A stretch of 55,601 nt of DNA from Scenedesmus sp. ARA3 (GCA_004335835.1 RWJK01000902.1:1-55601), one strand, 5' to 3'. Positions 20,566-32,549 are shown, numbered from the stretch's first letter. Numbers and translations: made by a program. The notes: a model not told the origin generated them from the sequence alone.

Positions 20566-22336
20566 GGCTTGTGGTCACACAATGTGGTGTGTTATAGTGG
20601 GCAGTGTGTGGCTGGCTGGTGCATTATAGGTTTGAATCAAACTGGTTGGATGGAAATTGACTTGTGTTGACAGACGCTGGTATCATTGACGGGGTGTCGG
20701 GGTAGTGTCTGTCATATGTGCATGCTATGTCATGTCTAGCTGTCATCTGTTCAAAATGCAATCTTGCCATGTATTGCACTGTTGCCCTCTTCAACACGTC
20801 AGCGCATCTCAGCACACCTGCGCTGCCTATGTCGGGGCTGTATAAGCTGGTGGCCCGTGCTCTTTGTCATGCCTGGGCACCCGGGGCGTGCGGCAGCAGC
20901 AGCAGCAGCAGCTAGATCCCTGCGAGACTGCTCTCGTCATCCCTGTCAGTGAGCGTCTGGATGGTGCATGCGGTGGGATGCTCTGCTGTGCATGCCGGGA
21001 AACGCGCCAGGGGCCGATTGATTTGAGCGCTGCGAGCAGTACAGGCCGTACACGTGTCTACCTCGTGTGGAGCTTGCATGGACTGTCCTTTCAAATGTGC
21101 TGCATTTGCAGCAAGTGCTTCAATGCACATGCCGGCTAGGTGTGCTTGAGCAGTGGGTGTTGCCATGGCGACTGCACACCGCAGCGGCGCAGCCGTATGG
21201 CTTCCCATCCCCTGCCAGGGGTTAGGGGTTATTGCAGGTCTCTTTTGTTGCATTGTCAATCGCCAGCAGTCATTGCTGCTTGTCAGTTGCATGTTCAAGT
21301 GTTGCAAGCGGCCGTTGGCACATCACACATATGTTCCTGCAGCGTTCACCTGCTTTTCACCACACTGTGTGTGCTGTGACAGCACATCTTTTGGCCACCC
21401 CATGCAGCCTGATTGTTGGTTGCACACTGTACAGGCATGCGTGTTGATACATTCATTCAACAGATTGATTACCTCTTGACGTAATCATTCGTTTTCCTGT
21501 TAAGCTCCTTCGGAGAGGGGGGTCAACATGCCTTCAGAGTGTGGTGTCACCAGGTTGGTGTGTCAATGGTGTCATCTTTGTGACAGAACCCTACTGTACA
21601 CAGTGCGAGTCGACCAAGGGGGCGGTTTATTCGAGACTGAGACACCCAGTTAATCTGTGGAGGGGTATAACCGCTTACCGGGGGTCAAGCTCTTGCCTAC
21701 ACGCTAATAAAAGTCGCTTGCCGCTTACCCTCCCTCCCTCCCCTGGTAGGCTTTCGCCACCTGTTCAGTGTGCTGACTGGCAGTGACCACTTTGCTTCCC
21801 GCTTACCCCCCCTGGAGCACATGAAAATCAAGCTTGCTTGTCGCTTACCCCCCTTCATATTAACTCGGTGTCTCAGTCTCAAGGGTTCAGGGGTAAAGTG
21901 AACCGCCCCCCAACGATGGCGTGCAGCGTTACATGCGTGCAAAACGGACTGGACATCATGTCTCCATGAGACGCAAACTGGCCACGACAGCAACACACTC
22001 GACCGGTCTCTGACAGGCTTTACAGAGAGTACGAACCGCCAAGACACCCGCAACTTCTGGCCTAAACTGACTGATAAAAGGCTAAAACTAATCCGTAAAG
22101 TACAAACAGAGCACAGCAATCTCATTCCCGAAGGTGTTGCTGCTGTTGCAGCTGTCAACCGTCTGGGTGGGGCTGAGCTGTTTCCGATTCGATATTGATC
22201 ATTCCCTTGACTCAGCGTACCTAACAGTGCAAGTTTGGACGTCCTGGCATTGTGGGGCTTGTCTGTGACATAGAGCAGACAGCAACACAGGAGCTGCAGC
22301 AGCAGCAGCAGCAGGTGGTGCCCGGGCAGCAGCAGC
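20566..22336. other. Intergenic region containing a MITE-like element
   Basis: No gene supported over about 1.77 kb. The region contains the inverted-repeat element at 21618-21910. The 5' UTR of the glycosyltransferase gene probably begins near 22250-22336. Confidence 0.5.
21618..21910. mobile_element. MITE-like element, 293 bp, with CAA target duplication
   Basis: The left end GGGGGCGGTT and the right end AACCGCCCCC are inverted. Further in, GAGACTGAGACACC.AGTTAA on the left (about 21632) is matched by its reverse complement on the right (about 21857-21877). A CAA lies directly outside each end (21615-21617 and 21911-21913), fitting a 3-bp target duplication. The inside has no ORF but repeats CGCTTACCC four times. 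The 3-bp duplication and G-rich tips would suit a PIF/Harbinger-type nonautonomous element. The superfamily is inference. Confidence 0.7.
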
Positions 22337-25300
22337 ATGAGGGCCAGCCTGAGCACTAAGAAGCCAGGAAAGCAGCACCTGAACGGGTGAGTGAATCAGC
22401 AACCACAGCTGCTGCAATTGCATGTAAGCAGCAGCAGCAGCAGCGGCAGCAGCAGCAGCAGAAGCAGAAGCACCGACGGGGAAAGTTTCGCAGTGCAGCG
22501 GCAAAGGCAGCAGGTCATGCAGTGTGCTGGTTATTGCATGCTTTCAGTAGTGACAGCTGTGTGTTAAAGTGCAGCAGGTGTTATCGAAAAGCAGTGGTTG
22601 CTCATGCGCGCAGCAACTGCTGCCGTGTCTAGGTTGCTGATTGACTGCAATGCAGCCGCTCACCTGCAGGGTGTCTGCCATGACACGCATGCACTGTTCA
22701 TTCACAGCCAACTTGCTGCAGCCATGTCCCCTTCATGCCTGAAATGCACTGAGTTTGTGCCCAGCAATGCGTATGCAATGCTGCCGTCCTCTAGTTCCTC
22801 TCTCTGCCAGCAAGCATGTCACATAGCAAAAGGATACCTGCAGGTGTATGCGGTATGGCACTGTTGCCCTGAGCTTGGTTGGCCTGCCTGCCCCTGCTGC
22901 TCTTTACTAACAACCCCTTTTTTGCCCCTGCCCTTTTTTCTTTGCCTTTTGCCCTGCTGTGAATTACACTCCCATCCTGCTACTGTGCCTCATACTTGTG
23001 ACAACAACAACATGTCAAATCTATCAACAGCTGGCTGCCACAGCAGCGGCCTGGCCACCCACCCTCCACAGCACACATCATGCTATGCCTTACTGACCAT
23101 CCTTGTTGTCCCTGCCCTTGGCCCTTCGGCATGCTGTCAACTTCACTCCCATCCTGCTACTGTGCCGCATGCCTGTAACAACAACAATCCAAACCCATTG
23201 GCAGCTGCCTTCCGCAGCAGCAGCCAGGTCAACTTTCCTCCCCAGCACACATCCTGCTACTACCTACTGACCACCCTTTTGATCCCTGCCCTTTGCCCTT
23301 TATGATGACTCATGCCTTTTGCGGCTGGCTGCCGCAGCAGCGGCCTGGCCACCCTCCCTCCACAGCTCACATCCTGCTACTCCCTACTGACCACCCTTTT
23401 TGTCCCTGCCCTTCGCCCTTGTATTTTTACTCATACCTTTTGCAGCTGGCTTCCGCAGCAGCGGCCAGGGCACCCGCCCTTCCCAGCTCACATCCGACTA
23501 CTCCCTACTGACTACCCTTTTTGTCTCTGCCCTTTGCCCTTTATAATGACTCATGCCGTTTGCAGCTGGCTTCCGCAGCAGCGGCCTGGCCACCCACCCT
23601 CCGCAGCACACATAGCAGCAGCAGCAGTTGCAGTCCTCGCAGTCCTCTGCTGCTGCATCTACGGCGTCAGGACCTTCCGGCTACACTTGCTGGTCCAAAA
23701 CGTCTTGGACTCGCCAATCACCGAGCCGCAGGGCCACCTGGTGCTGCATGCGCAGCAGCATGCAGCAAATGAGATGCTGTTGCGGCAGTTGGTGGCGGAG
23801 TGTGCCAAGCAGCAGCAGAGCGTCATACATTTGGACAGCCAGCGGCGCATGGTGACCAGCAGCAGCATAAACCCACAGTGAGTTGGGTGTTGGGTCCGTT
23901 GTTGGGGTACGGGGATTAGGAAAGGGAGGGCAGGTGGGGAGGTGGTGGTTGTAAGGTTGGGGCTGGGCCGGCTGGCAGTAGCAGCAGCAGCAGCATGGGT
24001 GCAGGGTTGACATGTAGTGCAGTGTGCTGGGGCGAATGAGATGCTGCTGCGGCAGTTGGTGGAGGAGTGTGCCAAGCAGCAGCAGAGCAACAAACACCTG
24101 GACAGCCAGCGGCGCATGGTCACAAGCAGCAGCATCAATGCCCAGTGCGGGGAATGCTGGGTTGATGTGGGGGCTTTGGGGATAGGTCTTGCAATAGGCA
24201 AGGAAGGGCAGGCGGAGGGGTGAGGGGGTGTGGCTAGTGCTGCGTCTGCTGGCGGTTAGGGCAGCAAAAGAGTTGATGCAGTGATGCATTGCATTGCAGT
24301 GGGCAGAAGCAGCTTGGGGGTTACTTGACCGTGTGCAGCAGCCCGCAACCACTGTTGCCGTGTATACTGTAGGTAACAGTAGGCATTGTCCTGTGCTGGA
24401 CGTAGTGCTTCCTGCCAACAAATGCGTGTTAAGCACAAGGCAGCAGCAGACATGCAACTAAAACTCTGTGTTCTTGCAGCACAACCGCCACCCCTGCTGC
24501 TCTGCTTCTGCTCCGCTGATGCTGCTCTGCTGTGTAGGCACTGCCCAGCGCTGGAGGTAGTGCTGCCTGCCAAGCCAGCATACCGTCCACCTCTACACCC
24601 TCAACTGTAGCAAAGCCTCACCAAGCCGATGCCGTGTATGTCACATGCTGCAAGCACTTGCCAGCGTTGGACGTGGTGCTGCCTGCAAACGAGCGCGTGT
24701 TTGGAGCATCACGCTTACAACTCAACCATCAAAAAAACCTGCAGATAACCACCACCCCTGCTCCTTGGCTGCGCTGCTGCTGCTGCTGCTGTGTAGGCAC
24801 TGCCCTGCGCTGGACGTGGTGCTGCCTGCCAGCAAGTGTACTGTGTACTGTACATGTACCAACATCCTCTACACCCTCAACTGCAGCAAAGCCTCACCTA
24901 ACTGCTGCTCTGCATGCTGCACTGCTGCAGGCACTGCCCAGCCTTGGACGTGGTGCTGCCTGCCAGCGAGCGCGTGTTTGGCACAAGGCAACATCAAGCA
25001 AACAACGCACCCTCCGCAACAACCTGCAGCACAAAAGCCACTCCTGCCGCTTGCTGCTGTTCCGCTGCTGCTGTGTAGGCACTGCCCAGCTCTGGACGTG
25101 GTGCTGCCTGCCAGCAAGTGTACCAACATCCTCTACACCCTCACCTGCAGCAACTGCAGCAAAGCCTTACTCAACTGCTGCTCTGCATGCTGCACTGCTG
25201 CAGGCACTGCCCAGCCTTGGACGTGGTGCTGCCTGCAAGCGAGCGCGTGTTTGGCACCTGCACGGATGCTGCGCTGTACGTGATCCATGTGGGTGGGCGG

Positions 25301-27585
25301 CTCATCCCGCTGCCGCCAGATGTGGAAGCGTATGACAACTACTGCGGCGCGCAGACAGCCAGGTGAGAAGATGCTTGTCCGTTGAAAAGGAATATCATCT
25401 CAGAATTTGGGGTCTTGCGGGGTGTGAACGTCTCACAGCCGCTTTAGGGGCGCGGCTGATCCCGCTGTCGCCAGATGTGGGGGCGTGCGACAGCTACTGT
25501 GGCTCGCAGACAGCCAGGTGAGAGGCCGTGTTGATTATGATGTTTTAAATATGTTCTTTTTGCAGAACCACAACATGGCAGCGTGTGCGGTGGGGCGGCT
25601 CGTCCCGCTGTCGCCAGAATGTGGGGGCGTGCGACAGCTACTGCGGCGCGCAGACAGCCAGGTGGGAAACTATGCTGATCATGTTGTTGTTTTGCCAGGC
25701 GAGGCGCTGTTGATCAATGATTGATAAAATCAAGTGCGTTGTGGGCGGCTCATCCCGCTGCTGGCGCACGCGCTGCACACGCTGCCTACAAGTTGCAATA
25801 CAACAGCAACCAATGTTCGCCTTTTGCTGCTGATGCTGATGCTGATGCTGATGCTGATGCTGCCGCTGCTGCACGATGCTGCCTGGCTGCAGGCTGTTCC
25901 TCGACACCATCCACCCACAAATGATCTCCAAGCACAAGCACGTGCTGCACATGCAGCTCGTGAAACCCAGCTCCCTGCAGCCTCAAGATGCTCCACTGCA
26001 CATGCACACCTCTCTCTCTTCAGATCCGTCGGCATACCACAAACTGGTTACCTGGTGTGTCTGCTGCTGCTGCTGCTGCTGCTGCTGCCCATTGCCGCCT
26101 GGCTGCAGGCTGTTCCTCGACACCATCCACCCACAAATGATCTCCAAGCACAAGCGCGTGCTGCACATGCAGCTCGTCAAGCCGAGCTCCTTACAACCTC
26201 AAATTGCGCCACTGCACATGCACACCACCATTGCACCCGCCCCACCACGCCATTGCCGCCCTGCTCACTTCAACCACAAAAGCACCACTTTATCTTCTCT
26301 CCCTCCTGCTGCTGCTGCTGCTGCTGCATGATGCCTCCTGGCTGCAGGCTATTCCTAGATTCCACGACCCAAGATAAACAGGAAGCGCGTGCTGCCTACA
26401 AGTCGCACCAAAACAGCACCGTATTTTGCATCTTGCTGCTGCTGCACGTTGCCGCCTGGCTGCAGGCTGTTCCTCGACACCATCCACCCCCAGATGATCT
26501 CCAAGCACAAGCGCGTGCTGCACATGCAGCTCGTGAAACCCAGCGCCTTAAAACCTCAAGATGCCCCGCTGCACGCACGCATGCAAGCTTTCCTGTGCAA
26601 GACCCGCCACTGCACCTCTGTAATGCAGCAGCACGTGGTTAAACATGGCTACTGGGCTTCCGTGTGGCACATGGGCCTAGGCTCCTCAGATGCGACAGTG
26701 GGTACGTCAGGTGACGTCATTTCCGCGGTTCAGGCGTCGCTGAGCCCCGGCAACCCCCAGGGTTTTGCGCTGCACGTGCGGAGCCTAAAACCTAAGCAGA
26801 CGAAGGCAGTGCTGGACTGCTGGGCGAAGCATCTGGAGCTACTGCCGTTAGTTGTTGTGGGTCAGCCGGCAGTAGAGGAGCTGACAGCTGCTGCCAGATC
26901 AGCAGCAAACATCATATACCAGCCGCCACTAGCAGCAGCAGCAGCAGCAGCAGCGCCTGGTGCAGCTGCAGTAGATTCTGCAAAGCTCAAAAGCTTGCAG
27001 GCTGCTGCTGCACTGCATGTCATCCCGGCCCTGAATGAGGGCTCGCTGCATGCCATAAATGAGGCTCGGGCAGTGGGAGCACTCATTGTCACAACTGGCC
27101 AGCCGCCTATGAGTGAGCTTGTGGCAGCTGATCAGGGGGTGCTGGTGCCAGCAGTGCCAGCAGGATCTGGACTAGCAAGTGCACTCAGCAGCAGCAATGC
27201 GGCAAGTAATGCGGCAAGTAATGCGGCAAGTAATGCGGCAAGCAGCGCAAGCCTTGATGCGTATGTGTCACCTGGCGCGCTGTGTAGTGCTGTGCACCAG
27301 GCGCTGTCGCTGCCGCCGGCAGCGGCAGCAGCGAAGCGAGCGGCAGCAGCAGCAGCTTACAAGGCAGATCAGGCGGCGTTTGTGCGGCGGGCTGCGCAGC
27401 TGCGGGCGCACCTGCAGGCGCGCAGCGCAGAGGCGGCAGGCACTGCAGCAGCGTCACCAGCAGCGGAGGCAGCAGCAGCGTCGCTTGCGCGGGCAGCAGG
27501 CGGCGGTGCTGCTGCTGCTGCTGCGGGTGCGGACAGCAGTAGGGCGCAGGCTGCCCTTGGCAGGAAGGTTGGACCTGTGCAGTAG
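22337..27585 (+). CDS. Type II membrane glycosyltransferase (GT-B, group 1-like), 546 aa
   Basis: Four exons, 22337-22386, 23566-23877, 25204-25362 and 26466-27585, phases 2, 2, 2, closing on TAG. A short cytosolic leader (MRASLSTKKPGKQHLNG) is followed by one membrane helix (IAAAAVAVLAVLCCCIYGV, about residues 37-55) and a stem. The catalytic part includes ALDVVLPASERVF, YVIHVGGRLIPLPPDVE, DTIHPQMISKH, then FLCKTRHCTSVMQQHV. The C-terminal nucleotide-sugar part carries VIPALNEGSLHAINEARA then GALIVTTGQPPMSELV. The E-x(7)-E-type pattern and PPM..L match family-1-like transferases of algae. It probably acts in the Golgi on cell-wall or glycoprotein glycans; donor and acceptor are unknown. The last 150 residues are Ala-rich. 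The introns (1.18, 1.33 and 1.10 kb) are largely built from copies of the exon edges. Confidence 0.78.
23032..23500 (+). repeat. Acceptor-side array of glycosyltransferase exon 2
   Basis: The start of exon 2 (CTGGCTTCCGCAGCAGCGGC and on through CAGC.CACAT) is preceded by four echoes beginning near 23032, 23198, 23325 and 23446; the functional copy starts at 23566. The last three copies are spaced 120-121 bp apart. The intervening sequence (CCCTGCCCTTTGCCC, ACTCATGCC) is repeated too, so the unit is acceptor plus about 65 bp of intron. Confidence 0.9.
24034..24150 (+). repeat. Donor-side echo of glycosyltransferase exon 2
   Basis: GCGAATGAGATGCTGCTGC through CAGCATCAATGCCCAGT repeats the last 110 bp of exon 2 (23765-23877) about 270 bp downstream, with roughly 90 percent identity by eye. 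The donor is changed from CAGTGAGT to CAGTGCGG. Confidence 0.9.
24395..25120 (+). repeat. Six acceptor-side echoes of glycosyltransferase exon 3
   Basis: The start of exon 3 (GCACTGCCCAGCCTTGGACG then TGGTGCTGCCTGC) recurs near 24397, 24537, 24660, 24798, 24931 and 25079 before the functional copy at 25204. The spacing is about 120-150 bp. Most copies have a TAG or CAG acceptor. Some extend into the GCGAGCGCGTGTTTGGC segment; others diverge right after CTGCCAGC. Confidence 0.9.
25447..25765 (+). repeat. Three donor-side echoes of glycosyltransferase exon 3
   Basis: The end of exon 3 (GGCGGCTCATCCCGCTGCCG through GCGCAGACAGCCAG and its GTGAGA donor at 25362) is repeated at about 25447-25521, 25590-25661 and, truncated, 25738-25765. 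The first echo keeps the donor GTGAGA and the second has GTGGGA. Confidence 0.9.
25893..26400 (+). repeat. Three acceptor-side echoes of glycosyltransferase exon 4
   Basis: GGCTGCAG followed by GCTGTTCCTCGACACCATCC occurs at 25893, 26109 and, truncated and diverged, 26348, ahead of the functional exon start at 26466. The first two copies keep about 100 bp of exon sequence nearly unchanged, so three acceptors could each start this exon. CTG runs lie between the copies. Confidence 0.9.
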
Positions 27586-29592
27586 ACCGCACTGGGTGTT
27601 GCAAGCGGCAAGATGATGATTCAATCCAATGCATGCGGCATGCTTGTGGACAGATTGATACACAAGTATTACGAGCACTCAAATTCATCCCTTGTTACCT
27701 GCACGCTGGCATTAAGATTCGACAGCTGTGTGTAGCTGGTGCGCCTCGTGCTGGTCATGTCATCAAGTGGATGCAGTTGTTGTAGAGGCGGGTTGAATTT
27801 GGGTTCAACCCGCTTCTACAACAACTGTGTTCCACATTATGACATGACCAGCACGAGGCGCACTAGCTACACACAGCTGTCCCATCTCAATGCTTGTTGG
27901 TAAAAAAATTTGGGGTGATCATGTGCCTCGAGAGATGTAAGAATGAGCAGCCTGTTTTCATACTAAGCGGTTGTGGGCGTTGCTGACACAGAGATGGCTG
28001 TGCTGTTGCTCTGCAGCAGCAGCAACAGTGCTGTGGGTGTGCTTGAAGACTTGTTGGAAGCCGCCTTGCAACCCCCTGCTACACTCCTAGTGCCATCAGC
28101 AACACCGCGTGAGGCAGCTTACTAAGCACTGCTTAGTATGCACATGATGTGCCTGTCACCGTGCCGCTGTCAAGTAGTTGCAAGGTGCGTCGCCATTCAA
28201 CTGGCTTGCACATCAGTTATGTGCATGCCATGCACATGGCATGTGGAGTCCACTCGGGGCGCATTGCTTGAAGGTGCACGTGTGCAGTTATGCATTCACC
28301 TTGGCTTCTCGCAGCCAAGGAGCTGTGTACAATCATCATTTACATTTTGCAGACACTGTGCACCGTGCCACGGAGTCCGAGTGACACCAGCAGAACAGAA
28401 GGACGCTTGCAGTTGGATAGCACAGCAATCTCTGTATCAGCAACTCCCGACATGGATCAGCCACCCGGGCCGGTGTAGGCTAACTTAGCCTGCAAGGGCC
28501 TTGTGTACTGAGTGAAGAAAGCACGCAGTTAGAGGTTGCAGCCTGCATGTTGAACAGGTGCGCAGCAGGACGCACAACCTGCAAAACTTCAAGTAGGCGC
28601 ATGTACTAGTTGGTAGGCATCTTTCGTTTTCTCAAGTTTTCATGTCGACGGTTCAGCTGCAGCTCTTCAAGAGAAGTTCTGTCACACAGGAACGCTGTCC
28701 TGTCCTGGTGCGCTGTGCATCACAAGTCGCCAGCTGCCTGGCCTGAGAGGGATGCCAGGAGACCAGTCAAGAGACGTTGAAAGACAGGAAAGACCATAGA
28801 CCAGATATTCTCTTTCCTTTTTACATGAGGGCGATACGGAGACGGCCGGCAGCACCAACACCAAAACATCGGATCCTGCAGAACACGTAGCAAGCGATCA
28901 GTCGGACACCACACTGCCGGTCAAAGCAACAACGCAACAAGGCCTGCCGGTAGAGCACAGTTTGACCTGCCATGCACAATGAGACATTTGCAACGCCCCA
29001 GGCCTGAAGACAAGGTAAAACAATGTGATGCCTGACAGCCGTCCATCAACACATACAGGAAAGAAATTTTCTTCTTGCGAGCGGAGCCGCCCCCTCGAGA
29101 GTTCTAACCCTTTTCCGTTGCCGAGCATACATGAAGGTCCAACAAGCAGCCAACCTTGACACAGGCTCGCCCATTCTTCAGGGCGACATAAGGCACCATT
29201 CAGAACTCCTTGTATTGGTACACCTGCAGCCGAGCGGCTGCTTGCATGCAACCTCACACCGGGTCAGAACTGCAAAAACGCAGCTCACACTGTACAAGTG
29301 ATAGTATCGTACGATGCCCGCACCACAGTGCGCGGCAAAACAACGGCCACTGGCCATACAACAAGCACACAACGCAGTGTGCGCACACGCACAAACAAGC
29401 ATGCTGGCGCGTGCAAAAGCAGGTCTGGCAACCTGACTGTGGGTCGTCGGAACAACTTTGATCAATCAAGGGCAGCACTAGCCAGGCAAGAGGTGCCCGG
29501 GGGACGAACAAGCCTCAAACACGGTAGTAACAACAGGCCTGAACCCCAGCACCCAAACCCTTCACTTGTGGGTGCCTTGAAGCTTGAGGGGC
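27586..29592. other. Region between converging glycosyltransferase and RNA-binding genes
   Basis: About 2 kb with no supported gene apart from the 27721-27881 hairpin. It presumably includes both 3' UTRs. A partial match to the dispersed repeat core lies at about 28263-28300. ORFs on the minus strand (28898-29257 and others) show no recognisable motif. Confidence 0.5.
27721..27881. repeat. 161-bp long hairpin (near-perfect inverted repeat)
   Basis: The arms of about 77 bp, beginning GACAGCTGTGTGTAGCT and ending with its reverse complement, pair with only a handful of mismatches around a six-base loop (27798-27803). The hairpin starts 136 bp after the glycosyltransferase stop, so it may lie in that transcript's 3' UTR. 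No matching target-site duplication is visible. It could be a foldback transposon or a hairpin small-RNA precursor of the kind known in Chlamydomonas. Confidence 0.85.
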
Positions 29593-31529
29593 TTAGTAGC
29601 CGCCGCCACCATAGCCTGCAAGCAGCAAGAGAGGGCACAGCCACGTCAGTTGACAGATTTGTCACAATCAAACTTGTTGAGCTGCGGAAACAAACAAATC
29701 ACCAGGCAGGCATCTAGGAGGATGCTGTCTGGTTGCTAGAGCTGCCTACGCTGGCTGACTCCTTTTCTGCCTGACGTATCATGACTGCCACTGCATGCTG
29801 CTGTGACTGTTGTGTAACAACCAGCAAGCATGTTACAACAGAAGCTGCTTGGAACTCACCGCCACCACCCTGGTAGCCACCACCGCCACCGTAGCCTGCA
29901 GAACCAACCACCAACCCTTGTGAGTCATTCGCTTGTCGGATCAGAACTGCTGTCATCTGATTTTTCGGCCGCTGCCTAACTATATCCTGGCCCAGATGTA
30001 GCAGACAACGCTGTGTAGCAAGCTGTGATGCTCCCAGGCAGCCTCTCATTCTACGTCAGATGCTGCAGGCAAGTATAAACCATGTCCAAGGCATGCATGC
30101 AACAGAGCCTGCATGCTAATGATGCAATTTTGGTGATATCTTTCGAGAGTCACTGATATGATCAAATGCACTCACCGCCGCCGCCGCGGCCACCACCATA
30201 GCCACCGCCACCGCCGCCGTAGCCGCCGCCGCCACCACCACGGCCGCCAAAGCCGCCGCCGCCACGGCCACCGCCGCCCTGGCCCTGAGGAGCAGCCTGC
30301 AGGCATACAACAGCAGTTGCAGACAGCAAGGTGTCAGAGGTGTCAGATACAACAGTAGTTGCAGATTGTTGCAGACAGCAAGTTGAGGTGTCAGACGTTG
30401 CCATAAGAGAGGCGAAGCAGTCAGGTGCAGCTGAGTGCGTGGGGCCAGTGTTGCTGTTCGGGTCACTTTGCGCATTATAAGGAAAAAATGCACAAGGTTG
30501 TATGTTTGAGCGCTTGCTGATGCTGTGAATGCCCCAAGTGTTGTTGTCAGTGCATTCACACATCTGCAAGCGCTAAAACACATTCGCAGTGCAGCAGTAA
30601 CGCCTGGACGCATCCTGTACAACAGACTAAGCATCTTGCTGGGCAGCAAGACTGCTCTTGCAGCAGTCGTCGTGTCAAGACAGCAGAAGCGAGGCGGCAG
30701 ATCAGCAGCAGCCAGACGGCCAAACAGCAGCAGCAGCAGCAGCGCACCTCGTTGACCCTGATGGTGCGGCCCATGAACTCCTGCTCGTTAAGGTTGGCCA
30801 TGGCCTGCTCAGCGCCAGACTCAAGGGTCACAAAGGCAAAGCCGCGGGCCCTGCAAATACATAGATCAGGGGCAACAGCAGCAGCATCTTAGCAGACAGT
30901 TGACATGGCTGTGTGGCGATCGCACATAGAGTACCTGAGGCGGCCTGGCTGTGCAAAGCGGATGATAATATATGTGCATGCCGCGCTAAGGAGAGTGAAC
31001 AAGCGATGCAAGACAGCAAGGCAGGTGCTGGTCACCTGGTTGAAAGACGGGCTCGACGCTGCTGCGCGCATGCAAGCTAAAACAATACAAAAATGATCCC
31101 AATGCTCACCTGCCGGTCTCGCGGTCCTTGGGGATGAAAGCATCCACAACGGCGCCATACCTGCGACAGGAACAACAGGTCGGGCGTCAGCACCCAGCTC
31201 GAAGCAGCCGCATACGCTATCAATTGCTTCGGATGAAATGTACTTACTGGCCGAAGAGCTGACCGAGATCATCCTCGGTGGTGCTGCAAGAGCAAGAAGA
31301 AGAGGTCAGGTCTGTGATCCAGCGCCGGTCAGCCACCGGAGCAGGCACAGGCGCCAGCTGCCGTGCACATCCCTTGCTTCAAATTAATCATGCGCATAAG
31401 AAGCGCAGCACAGAGCCGTCGCGGAGCAAACTGCTGCGGAAAAAGGCTGCCCGTCAAGCTGAGTCACAGCCAAGCACCAGACGAAGCCCACCTCCAGCTC
31501 AGGTTGCCGACATACAGCTTGGTACCCAT
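29593..31529 (-). CDS. Glycine-rich RRM RNA-binding protein, 135 aa
   Basis: Seven exons on the minus strand, 31492-31529, 31248-31283, 31110-31160, 30748-30850, 30176-30296, 29860-29895 and 29593-29615, join without phase conflict. One RRM fills residues 1-76: RNP2 is KLYVGNLSW, RNP1 is RARGFAFVTLE, and the last strand is MGRTIRVNE. A Gly-rich tail (GGGGRGGGGFGGRGGGGGGY then repeated GYGGGGG) ends in GGGGY. This is the class IV plant/algal GRP layout (GRP7-like). Such proteins act as RNA chaperones and in splicing or cold and clock responses, in nucleus and cytosol. The length is typical (130-170 aa). The introns are short to medium and, unlike the neighbours', show no clear exon-edge echoes, though the last two tail exons resemble each other. 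Confidence 0.93.
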
Positions 31530-32359
31530 ATTATCACGATCTGTGGTGTCTCGCGACGCCGAAGAAAAAAAGGCTGCTGGTGGGCGCTGATATAGCAACC
31601 CAAAGACGAAACGGAACCGAAACCTGGAACAACAAACTCAACTCTGCTCAAACTGCGCGTGTGACGGGCAAAGCAGCCGAGCAAGGCTATATTGAGGCAC
31701 ACCGGAAGTCGGGCCGTTGTCAATGACATATGACTACTCCTTGTGCCCTCGGCGTGGTGGAGGTGCTGATCCTGTTGTAAGATTACCGAATGCATTGGTT
31801 GGAGCAACGGCATAGCCTCACGTTGCCCTGCTGTCACCTGTCGGCTTGCCGCGTCACAAACTTACGTTGGCTGTCGCTGTTTGATGCCCAAATAATGCAC
31901 TTTTGTCATAAGGCCTGCTATGAAGATGGAACTGGGGCTGTGACGTGCTTTGCTGTGCGAGATTCGTCTCGATGCCTGTCTCGAGTCAATCTGAAATATC
32001 TCGACCATATTCAACAGCAACATCAGTGCGCGCTGGAGGGGCAATGTGCATTGGGCGACAGCTTCTTCTTGAAGTCCTTCTAGCAACAGAGAACACCACG
32101 AGCCAGCAGCTTGTGAGACTCGTGCAGTGCACTGCAGGGGCACATGGTCAAGCAGCACAACCACCCTCCAACAGCAGCAGAGGCGCACAGCAGCTGACAT
32201 TGATAAAGAGAGCAAATCCGTCATAGCTCAAGACAGCTTTTCCCGCAGCAGCCAGCCTTAGCTCACATGTATCTCTTCCCACCACCAGATCATTGAGCAG
32301 TTGCAGTTGCTGATGCTGCAAATTTCAGGTGTGACAGGCTGCAACAGAAAGTTTTTTAC

Positions 32360-32445
32360 GGCTCCAGGATCCCAAAGGACCGTGGTGAATGTATAGCTGC
32401 GCACTTTCAGGCAATGCTGGACCACAAGACCCCCGCTCAGGTCTG
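32360..32445 (-). repeat. Dispersed repeat element, copy (minus)
   Basis: The reverse complement reads GGGGTCTTGTGGTCCAGCAT then TGCCTGAAAGTGCGCAG and CCTTTGGGATCCTGG. This aligns with 4445-4515 and 47555-47622. Confidence 0.75.
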
Positions 32446-32490
32446 CTGGTGCTGTTACAGGGGTCCAGTTGATCATCAACTTTGCAGTGC

Positions 32491-32549
32491 AAAAGGACGG
32501 ATCGTAGACAAAGCCAGGATCCCGACGGACGCTGGTGATGCAAACCAGG
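32491..32549 (-). repeat. Dispersed repeat element, 3'-part copy (minus)
   Basis: The reverse complement reads ACCAGCGTCCGTCGGGATCC then TGGCTTTGTCTACGATCCGT, matching the second half of the element at 47600-47640. Confidence 0.75.

Noticed and set aside
27721..27881. Hairpin as a bacterial-type terminator
   Set aside because: It is far too long, has no U tract, and the context is a eukaryotic gene.
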